Shown here piece by piece: positions 58,633-64,000 of a stretch of DNA of 64,000 bases. Every line of letters starts with the position of its first letter. Position 1 is the stretch's first letter. Under the pieces are notes generated by a model. It worked only from the letters and a program-made list of their open reading frames with translations. It was not told where the DNA came from and did no database searches. Both the position numbers and the translations under genes were made by a program. Origin of the DNA: Sceloporus undulatus (taxonomy: Eukaryota; Chordata; Lepidosauria; Squamata; Phrynosomatidae). The DNA is taken from positions 100,247,063 through 100,311,062 of the forward strand of contig NC_056524.1 of assembly GCF_019175285.1 (NCBI RefSeq), written 5' to 3'.

Positions 58633-58978
58633 CGTTTGTCCCTCCATATTTACTAGCATTAGGAACACAAGGTCCCTGTGAATACGGAAAAACTGCAAAT
58701 AACAAAAACACCATGTTTTCACCTGAGAGGACACTTCTCTAGGAATCTCTAGGTCCTCCAGGGCAACTCTGTGCTCAACGTCTGACAGACACTGACCACA
58801 GAACTGTGCTGGAGGAGCTGCAAATGCCTACTAGAGTACTCTCTCTAGGAATCTTTAGGTCTTTTGGTGCAACTTTAAAAGTTGACCATAGAGTTGCACT
58901 GGAGGACCTAGATATTCCTAGAGAGAACATATTAATGAAATCTGCGAATAATCAAATCCACAAATATGGAGGGATGAG
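58633..58978. mobile_element. Tigger/pogo-like MITE with internal duplication
   Basis: Ends CGTTTGTCCCTCCATATTTA and CACAAATATGGAGGGATGAG, flanked by TA (58631-58632, 58979-58980). Two internal segments are related (CTCTAGGAATCTCTAGGTCC and CTCTAGGAATCTTTAGGTCT), and AGTTGCACTGGAGGACCTAG pairs with them as an inverted copy. Confidence 0.8.
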
Positions 58979-59011
58979 TAGATAGGCAGATAGATAGATA
59001 GATAGATAGAT

Positions 59012-59199
59012 AGTCTAAGTCTCTCTCTTTCTCTCTCTCTCTCTCTCTAGTCTAACAATAACATATTTAAATAAAATATCTATGTGCAAGAAGTAGTGCT
59101 GTACTATTTATTTATTATAGACTAATTTGGCTATGAGAGAGTAGAGTAGTTCTCCCCAAAAGGGTATTCAAGGAAAGAAATGGAGGTGACCCAATAAAA
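59012..59199. repeat. Copy 2 of a tandem duplication in COA5 intron 1
   Basis: AGTCTAAGTCTCTCTCTTTC then AACATATTTAAATAAAATAT, CTATGTGCAAGAAGTAGTGC and AGACTAATTTGGCTATGAGA. It has diverged by scattered changes and a small insertion, so the duplication is not recent. Confidence 0.85.
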
Positions 59200-59337
59200 C
59201 AGTGGTTCTCAACCTTTGGTCTTCTAGGATTTTTGAGACTTGAACTTCCAGAATTCCTCAATAATGAACATACTGACTGGGACTTCTGGGGACTGAGGGC
59301 CCAAAACATCTGGAGGTCCAAAGCCTGAGAACAACTG
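59200..59337. mobile_element. hAT-like MITE
   Basis: Terminal inverted repeats CAGTGGTTCTCAACCTTTGG and the complement of CAGTTGTTCTCAGGCTTTGG. Flanking octamers CAATAAAA and CATTATAT agree at 5 of 8 positions, compatible with an old 8-bp target duplication. Confidence 0.7.
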
Positions 59338-59339
59338 CA

Positions 59340-59518
59340 TTATATATATATACACACACACATATATATATATATACATACACACAAATATGATTGTATG
59401 CATGTATATATGTTTATATGTATATATAAATTACATACACACATATATAATTAATTGCATATATATATGTATATGTTATGTATGCATGTATACTGTATAT
59501 GTTTATATGTATATATAA

Positions 59519-59577
<59 letters not shown>

Positions 59578-59578
59578 G
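59340..59578. repeat. TA/CA microsatellite tract in COA5 intron 1
   Basis: Alternating TA, TG and CA runs ending in a 28-bp CA run and a 23-bp TA run; the block TATATGTTTATATGTATATA occurs twice (about 59406 and 59496). It ends about 190 bp from exon 1. Confidence 0.9.
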
Positions 59579-59763
59579 TTTGTCATCCATGCTCAAAATG
59601 GTGGGTGTTTTGGAACAGAAAGTTGGAATGGAGGACGCGCCTGGTGAGAAAGGCTAGGAAACTACAAATCCCAGGGTTCCAAGGGACGTAGCCATGGCCG
59701 TTCTATTGCTGTCGGACTCTGCACTGACTATGCATGAGCTTTGCCTGGTTCCTGCTTGCCCAC

Positions 59764-59865
59764 CTGGATGACGCAGCTGCTCTCCAGGAGGCAGGCCCTG
59801 AGGTCCTCGCGCACCCCAGAGCACGCGCGGCCCCCGGCCTCCTTCTCCTCGTAGTACTTGGGCAT
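59764..59865 (-). CDS. COA5: COA5 exon 1: cytochrome c oxidase assembly factor 5 (PET191 homologue)
   Basis: Start of a 75-residue protein split over 59764-59865, 56408-56491 and 53169-53210. This exon reads MPKYYEEKEAGGRACSGVRE then DLRACLLESSCVIQ, followed by the donor GTGGGC. The family is the PET191/COA5 group: small soluble mitochondrial intermembrane-space proteins needed to assemble cytochrome c oxidase (complex IV). The twin CX9C pattern is Cys15-Cys25 here and Cys48-Cys58 in exon 2, with further cysteines at 31 and 42. Such proteins fold through disulfides made by the MIA40 relay and carry no cleaved presequence, and none is visible. Human COA5 is 74 residues; the extra residue is near the N-terminus. 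The ATG was chosen because MPKYY is the conserved start. All splice junctions are phase 0 and the frame is intact. Confidence 0.97.
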
Positions 59866-60075
59866 CGCTCTCCCTAGTAGTCGGGACTCTCTTTCCCAGC
59901 CCTGGCGGCCGCCATCTTAGTTCACCTTTCCCGCAAAGCATTACACTCTAACAGCTGTGGCTGCCTCCTGTTGCATTGTGGGACTTGTAGTTTGGGAAGC
60001 GGGCGTTTAGACTATTCAGTCAGAAAGCTCTTAGGCCTCGCTGAACTACAAAACCCAACAGTCAGAGCAGTTTAA
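59866..60075 (-). promoter_or_regulatory. COA5: COA5 5' UTR and core promoter with a ZNF143 site
   Basis: Upstream of the ATG is a CpG-containing leader with AAGATGGCGGCCGCC (59904-59918 in reverse), a YY1-like sequence typical of housekeeping leaders. About 107 bases above the ATG (59972-59991), the minus strand reads ACTACAAGTCCCACAATGCA, close to the known ZNF143/SBS consensus ACTACAATTCCCAGAATGC. No TATA box is seen. The transcription start is not fixed by sequence alone. Confidence 0.7.
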
Positions 60076-60167
60076 AGCGACCTAGTGTAATACGAATACG
60101 ATAAAGACCATAGAGATAAGAATACTCAGAATCTCTCTCATCAAACACCCCTCTCCCCTCAGTGGCT

Positions 60168-60312
60168 GCATCCAAGCACTGCAGAAATAACCCACTTTGA
60201 CGCCATTTTGACTACCATGGCTCAATGCTGTGGAATTATGGGTACTGTAGTCTGTTGACGGCACTAGAGCTCTCTTTTGACAGAGAAGAAATGTGTCTCA
60301 GAATTCTTTAGC
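60168..60312. mobile_element. Palindromic MITE (PAL family), first arm and centre
   Basis: GCATCCAAGCACTGCAGAAA through GTGGAATTATGGGTACTGTA to CTCAGAATTCTTTAGCACTG; the far arm is replaced by the start of the next copy. Confidence 0.8.
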
Positions 60313-60537
60313 ACTGAGCATCCAGACACTGCAGAAATAATCCATTTTGACTGCCATGGCTCAGTGCTGTGGAATTATGGGTACTGTTACTGCAGTCTGT
60401 TGTGGGCACCAGAGCTCTCTCTTGACAGAGAAGGCGAAATGTCTCCCAAGACTACAAATCTCAGAACTCCATAGCACTCAGCCAAGGCACATAAAGTGGT
60501 GTCAAAGCTGGGTTATTCCTGCAGTGTGGACATTGGG
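60313..60537. mobile_element. Palindromic MITE (PAL family), both arms
   Basis: CATCCAGACACTGCAGAAAT at the left and GGTTATTCCTGCAGTGTGGA at the right; AGACTACAAATCTCAGAACTCC lies in the second arm. Head-to-tail with the copy at 60168. Confidence 0.85.
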
Positions 60538-60599
60538 GTCTTTTAAAAATGCATAACCTCCCTAGTTCTGCCCACAGTGTTTTACTGTATTTAGCGCGT

Positions 60600-60722
60600 G
60601 TAGAAATAATGCCCCTTGACCCTCCCACTTTAAGTGCTGTTGTAGCGCCATCCGATGGAAAACTGGCATTTGTAGTTTGATAAGGTCTTCAACCTTCCCT
60701 GCCAAAGAGTGTTAGTGCCTCT
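60600..60722. mobile_element. Palindromic MITE (PAL family), fragment
   Basis: TGTAGAAATAATGCCCCTTG, CATTTGTAGTTTGATAAGGT and CCAAAGAGTGTTAGTGCCTC; one arm and part of the centre. Confidence 0.65.
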
Positions 60723-60724
60723 GG

Positions 60725-60985
60725 CTGGACTTGGGCAAAAGTCACGCTCTCTCAGCCTCGGAGGATTGATGGCAAGGGCAAACCTCCTCTGCACAAATGT
60801 TAACAGGAAAATGTTACTCTATGGGCAAGTAATCCCTATGTTTCCCTATGGGTAAATAATCCCCATGATTCCCTATGGGCAAGTATGGTTTCTTTAATGT
60901 TTGTTGTAGTATGTCCCACCCCGGGATGCGTTCTCCTTAGGGTCGCCATTACTCTGAAAGCGACTTGAAGGCACACAACAATAAA
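60725..60985 (+). mobile_element. MIR/CORE-like SINE with an internal minisatellite
   Basis: CTTGGGCAAAAGTCACGCTC to CGACTTGAAGGCACACAACA. Between the two halves are three or four copies of a roughly 25-bp unit with CCCTATGGGCAAGTAATCC (about 60823-60888). Confidence 0.75.
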
Positions 60986-61152
60986 CCCCGTTTTATAGAA
61001 CCCTGGGATTTGTAGTTTGTCAAGGTCTTTTAAGCCTTCTCTGCCAAAGTGTGCCCGTGCCTCAGGAAACTATAAATCCCAGGATAGTGTAGAGTGGCGG
61101 CAGTTAAAGTGGTGTCCAACCGCATTATTCCTACAGTGCAGGCGTACCCTAA
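60986..61152. mobile_element. Palindromic MITE (PAL family), fragment
   Basis: ACCCTGGGATTTGTAGTTTG pairs with GAAACTATAAATCCCAGGAT; ends with GTTAAAGTGGTGTCCAACCG and TTCCTACAGTGCAGGCG. Confidence 0.75.
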
Positions 61153-61225
61153 GTAAAAGTCAGAAACCACAGGAGTCCCCTTTCCTTCTCCCTTTAAACC
61201 ACAGCCCACCATTGACTAAATGATG

Positions 61226-61430
61226 CTGCATCCACACTGGAGAAATAATAACCCAGTTTGGCACCGTTTTAACTTTGTCTGTCTCAAGGCTATGGAATTC
61301 TGGGAGTTTGTTGTGAGTGGGGCTAGAGCGGAACTCCAACTCTCAGAGGACCATAGCCTTGAGCCAGACAAAGAGTTAAAGCGCTGCCAAACTGGGTTAT
61401 TATTTCTCCAGTGTGGCCGCAACCCCAATA
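61226..61430. mobile_element. Palindromic MITE (PAL family), cleanest palindrome
   Basis: CATCCACACTGGAGAAATAA and its complement TTATTTCTCCAGTGTGG bracket a nearly perfect fold-back; GGCTATGGAATTCTGGGAGT and CCAACTCTCAGAGGACCATA sit in the centre. Confidence 0.88.
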
Positions 61431-61581
61431 AGACTCGAAACAATGACTGCACTCCTGTGTTTGCTGCATCGTGTGTGTATTTATTTCGTATCTCCCTTCC
61501 TTCCCTCTTTGGAAAGGGGAAATAATAACACTTCAAATAATCGGTCCTAGTCTCCTCCTCTATACTTTTTTTTTAATGCTG

Positions 61582-61884
61582 TGACGTCAGCGGTGCGACC
61601 GTACAGACTACCCGCCATGCACCGCGCGCTCCGCGCAGCTGGGGAAGCCTGGGTCTCGAGAGCGGGCAGGTGGGCGGGGCCAGCGTTCATGCGCATGCGC
61701 ATTGATTGCCACATTCCTTCCGGAAGTAGAAGTATATACAAAACCCCAACCAGCTGCTGCTGTTGAGCTGGCAGTGTCGGAGGGGGCACGCGCCCAACTG
61801 CCCCCCCCCCGCTCTGCAACGACGGTCGAGGGGCGGAGCTTAGAGAGGCCGCGCGCTCGCGAGGTGGAAGAAGACGGGCGTCGC
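61582..61884 (+). promoter_or_regulatory. UNC50: CpG-rich promoter and noncoding first exon, probably UNC50
   Basis: A compact housekeeping-type promoter: CRE (TGACGTCA, 61582-61589), GC box (GGGCGGGGC, 61672-61680), NRF1 palindrome (TGCGCATGCGCA, 61690-61701) and ETS site (CCGGAAGT, 61720-61727), then a CpG-rich leader ending in a good plus-strand donor (GCGTCGC then GTGAGT, junction 61884/61885). No ATG-led conserved protein precedes the donor, so the first exon would be noncoding. UNC50 lies head-to-head with COA5 in mammals, which is the only basis for the name. A possible acceptor (CTTGTGTTTTGCAG, ending 63945) could open the next exon, but no coding is visible before 64000. Confidence 0.5.
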
Positions 61885-61984
61885 GTGAGTTCTTTCCTTG
61901 GGTTCTTTCTCCCACCCTTCCTGCGCGCGCCCCCCACTTCCACGCATGCGCACACGCGCCTAAGTGTTAGCATGGGGATCCAGA

Positions 61985-62465
61985 GCACTTAAAGAGGGGT
62001 GTCAAACTGCATTAATTTCAACACTGTAGAGCAGTGGGTAAACTGTGCCCTTTAAGAGGATTTTGGACTTCAGCTCCCAGCATGCCAGACTATTGGCCCA
62101 CGTGGCTGAGGCTTCTGGGAACTGAAGTCCAAATAGCTCTTAAAGGGCACAGTTTGGGGGACCACTGGTGTAGAGGCACCCTTTTAGAGGAAAAAAGCTA
62201 AAGACCTTGTCAAACTACACATCCCAGGGTTCCATAGGAAGGGGCTACAGCACTTGGAGGGGTGGCAAACCATTATTTCAACGGTGTAGATAAAGGCACC
62301 CTTTTGGTAGAAAAGACTTTGTCAAACTACACATCCCAGAGTTCCATAGCATGGTGCCTACAGTGCTCAAAGGGGTGTCAAACTGGGTTATTTTCCACAG
62401 TGCAGCTGCACCCTTTGGCAGAGAAGGCTCAAGGCCTTGGCAAACTGCACATCCCAGGATTATAT
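61985..62465. repeat. Tandem array of a roughly 120-bp PAL-MITE half-unit
   Basis: The order GGCACCCTTTT, CTTTGTCAAACTACACATCC, CAGGGTTCCATAG, TACAGCACTTG, GGGGTGGCAAAC, ATTATTTCAACGGTGTAGA repeats with starts near 62176, 62296 and 62408. The end of an earlier unit lies at 61985-62031, before the hAT-like insertion. Period about 112-120 bp. Confidence 0.8.
62032..62167. mobile_element. hAT-like palindromic MITE with 8-bp target duplication
   Basis: 136 bp. Left end CAGTGGGTAAACTGTGCCCT, right end complementary to CAGTGGTCCCCCAAACTGTG. Flanks CTGTAGAG (62024-62031) and GTGTAGAG (62168-62175) agree at 7 of 8 positions. The arms also pair internally (GACTTCAGCTCCCAGCATGC with TTCTGGGAACTGAAGTCC). 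Confidence 0.9.
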
Positions 62466-62552
62466 GTCAGGAATAAACTCTTCTAGAACATGGCCACATA
62501 GCTCCAAAACCTCCACAAAACAGTATGGATGCTGGCCATGAAAGCCTCCCTG
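62466..62552 (+). mobile_element. Penelope-like element 3' fragment
   Basis: GGAATAAACTCTTCTAGAAC, ATGGCCACATAGCTCCAAAA and ATGCTGGCCATGAAAGCCTC match the 3' region of the element at 18165. Confidence 0.6.
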
Positions 62553-62840
62553 TTTGTTTTGTTTTCTTACTCTTGTCAGCAGGCCATGCTAGAACTCTCT
62601 CCCTGCCCTGACATAACTTCCTGCTGTGTCTCCACAACATCCATTGTGTGAGGAACCTGCCCTACTTCTCTCCTGAAAGTTTGCTCCTCATAAAAGAACA
62701 GTTGACAGAGACAACATACAAGGGATGATTTCTTACATGATTCTCTCTGTTTTTTAAACAGGGCTTTAAACAAAGAATCAGTGAAGTTTTGGATCTTTAA
62801 ATGCTTTGGAGAGTAAGAAGGCAGGTTCTGACACTTGGGT

Positions 62841-63058
62841 CCAGTCCACACTGCAGAAATAATCCAGATTGAGACAGCGTTAACTGCCTGGGCTCAGTGC
62901 TAGGGAAGCCAGGGAACTGTAGTTTATTGTGGCACCAGAGTGTCTGACAGAGAAGGCTCAATGTCTCACAGAACTACAGTTCCCAGAATCCCCTAGCATT
63001 GAGTCAGGGCAGTTAAAGCAGTCTCAAACGGGATTATTTCTGCAGTGTGTTTTGGACC
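62841..63058. mobile_element. Palindromic MITE (PAL family), both arms
   Basis: CAGTCCACACTGCAGAAATA...TAACTGCCTGGGCTCAGTGC pairs with GTTAAAGCAGTCTCAAACGG...TTTCTGCAGTGTG. ACTACAGTTCCCAGAATCCC at 62973-62992 is a close ZNF143-type sequence. Confidence 0.88.
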
Positions 63059-63314
63059 TAAATTCTCAGTAAGAAGATAAGGCAGTATCTGGGCTGTACT
63101 AGAAGCATGTATCTCCTCATCTTGTGTAAAGAGAGTTAGGAACATGGTTTATTATTCATGTAATAACAAGCTCTGGTTTGAGGCTGCATTTGAGCTTGAT
63201 CTAGGAGTCAGTCTTCTTTTGAACACTGCAGGTGCCTCTTGTTGGGTTGCAGCAGCATTTTAAACAGGCTACCATCAGCAATGATTACAATTATTTTAGC
63301 ACATGTTTTGAAAT

Positions 63315-63868
63315 ACCGTATATACTCGACTATAAGCCAATATTATGTATAAATCGAGGGCTTTGGAGCCAAAATTATGAATGTTTATATGACCCATGGA
63401 TAAGTCAAGGGTAAAACCTAGGGGCTTGTAACAAAAACTCTAAAGGATGAAGCAAAGGCAAACAATGCCAAAGAACTTACTAAATTCCAGCATGCATACC
63501 ATATATACCTGAATATAAGTCGACTTCTTGTATAAGTCAAGGGCAGGTTTTGGAGCCAAAATCATGGATTTTCCCATAACCCATGGCAGGGCTGGGGAGT
63601 AGGAGTAAGAAGTTTTTACAAGAGTATATTTGTTACTCCTTGTTCCTGTTATTATATTGTACATCAAACACCAAAAAACAATTTTATTATATTGCACTGG
63701 GGAAGGGGCTGGGGAGTAGGATAAGGAGTAAAGGAGTAAGAGGTTTTTACAGGAGTAGGAGTAGCATTAAGAAAAAATATCTTACTCCAGAGTAGGGCAA
63801 GAAGTAACCCCAAAGTCACCACTACTCCCCAGCCCTGGCCTGTGGATAGGTCAAGGGTAAAACTTGGA
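63315..63868. mobile_element. MITE-like repeats with ATACTCGACTATAAGCC-type ends
   Basis: Two related units: 63315-63430 (CGTATATACTCGACTATAAGCC, CCATGGATAAGTCAAGGG) and about 63500-63868 (CATATATACCTGAATATAAG, CTTGTATAAGTCAAGGGCAG, ending GATAGGTCAAGGGTAAAACT). The second is interrupted by the element at 63587. I recognise this end sequence from many amniote genomes but cannot assign a superfamily. Confidence 0.65.
63587..63837. mobile_element. hAT-like MITE nested in the preceding element
   Basis: Terminal repeats CAGGGCTGGGGAGTAG and CTACTCCCCAGCCCTG (one base off at the junction). Flanks ACCCATGG (63579-63586) and GCCTGTGG (63838-63845) fit a decayed 8-bp target duplication. The interior has a near-repeat of the left end (GGGCTGGGGAGTAGGATAAG at 63708). 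Confidence 0.75.
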
Positions 63869-64000
63869 GTGTGTGTATGGGTGCATGCAGCAAGAGAGAT
63901 TCTCATTGAGGCTTTTTGCTTCAGCATCCAGCTTGTGTTTTGCAGGTGGGAGAAGGACTTTTAAACAAACAGCAATATCAACCACCCAGAGCTCTTTCTG

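Noticed and set aside
59654-59941. 95-codon minus-strand frame over COA5 exon 1
   Set aside because: It is in a different frame from COA5; the real exon starts at the MPKYY methionine (59865) and ends at the donor after 59764.
61547-61992. Overlapping frames of about 60-126 codons on both strands near 61.6-62.0 kb
   Set aside because: Arginine- and proline-rich products of a CpG-rich promoter and leader; no conserved protein.
1-64000. CRISPR arrays, prokaryotic operons, rRNA or functional tRNA genes
   Set aside because: The only tRNA-like sequences are SINE heads, the repeats are eukaryotic, and nothing resembles bacterial gene organisation.

Overview
This is nuclear DNA of a squamate reptile, most likely a lizard. 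The evidence is the mixture of dispersed repeats: Sauria SINEs, an abundant MIR/CORE-like tRNA SINE, a second lizard tRNA SINE, RTE/BovB-type, CR1 and L2 LINE remnants, a Penelope-like element with GIY-YIG endonuclease coding, and many short inverted-repeat DNA transposons (Tigger/pogo-like, hAT-like and others). Nothing looks prokaryotic: there are no operons, and almost all long reading frames are chance or repeat-derived.

The one gene I can read in full is COA5 (PET191 homologue, cytochrome c oxidase assembly factor 5) on the minus strand. Its three coding exons at 59764-59865, 56408-56491 and 53169-53210 join in phase 0 with canonical splice sites into a 75-residue twin CX9C protein. A polyadenylation signal lies at 53091-53096 and a ZNF143-type promoter motif at 59972-59991. 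About 2 kb upstream, facing away, is a second promoter (61582-61884: CRE, GC box, NRF1, ETS) with a splice donor at 61885. From the head-to-head COA5/UNC50 arrangement known in mammals I infer it is the UNC50 promoter and noncoding first exon; no UNC50 coding sequence is visible before the window ends.

Layout: 1-44 kb is gene-poor and built of nested SINEs, LINE 3' ends and MITEs. 44.5-45.3 kb is a GC-rich block with promoter-like features and a possible minus-strand donor, of unknown identity. 45.6-46.3 kb is a minisatellite with a Tigger-like insertion. 46.3-53 kb is again repeats. 53.07-59.9 kb is COA5. 59.9-63.1 kb is the divergent promoter interval, unusually crowded with copies of one palindromic MITE. 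63.3-63.9 kb is a nested MITE.

The most interesting structural observations are: an exact 156-bp inverted repeat placed almost symmetrically around COA5 exon 2; a heavy concentration of a palindromic MITE in the COA5-UNC50 interval; the fact that this MITE carries ZNF143-like motifs of the same type found in the COA5 promoter itself; a 79-bp-arm fold-back at 19.2 kb; and a perfect 20-bp-arm hairpin in COA5 intron 2. I found no intact transposon and no convincing exon of INPP4A, the expected neighbour on the other side of COA5. Family names and human sequences are from memory; no search was run.
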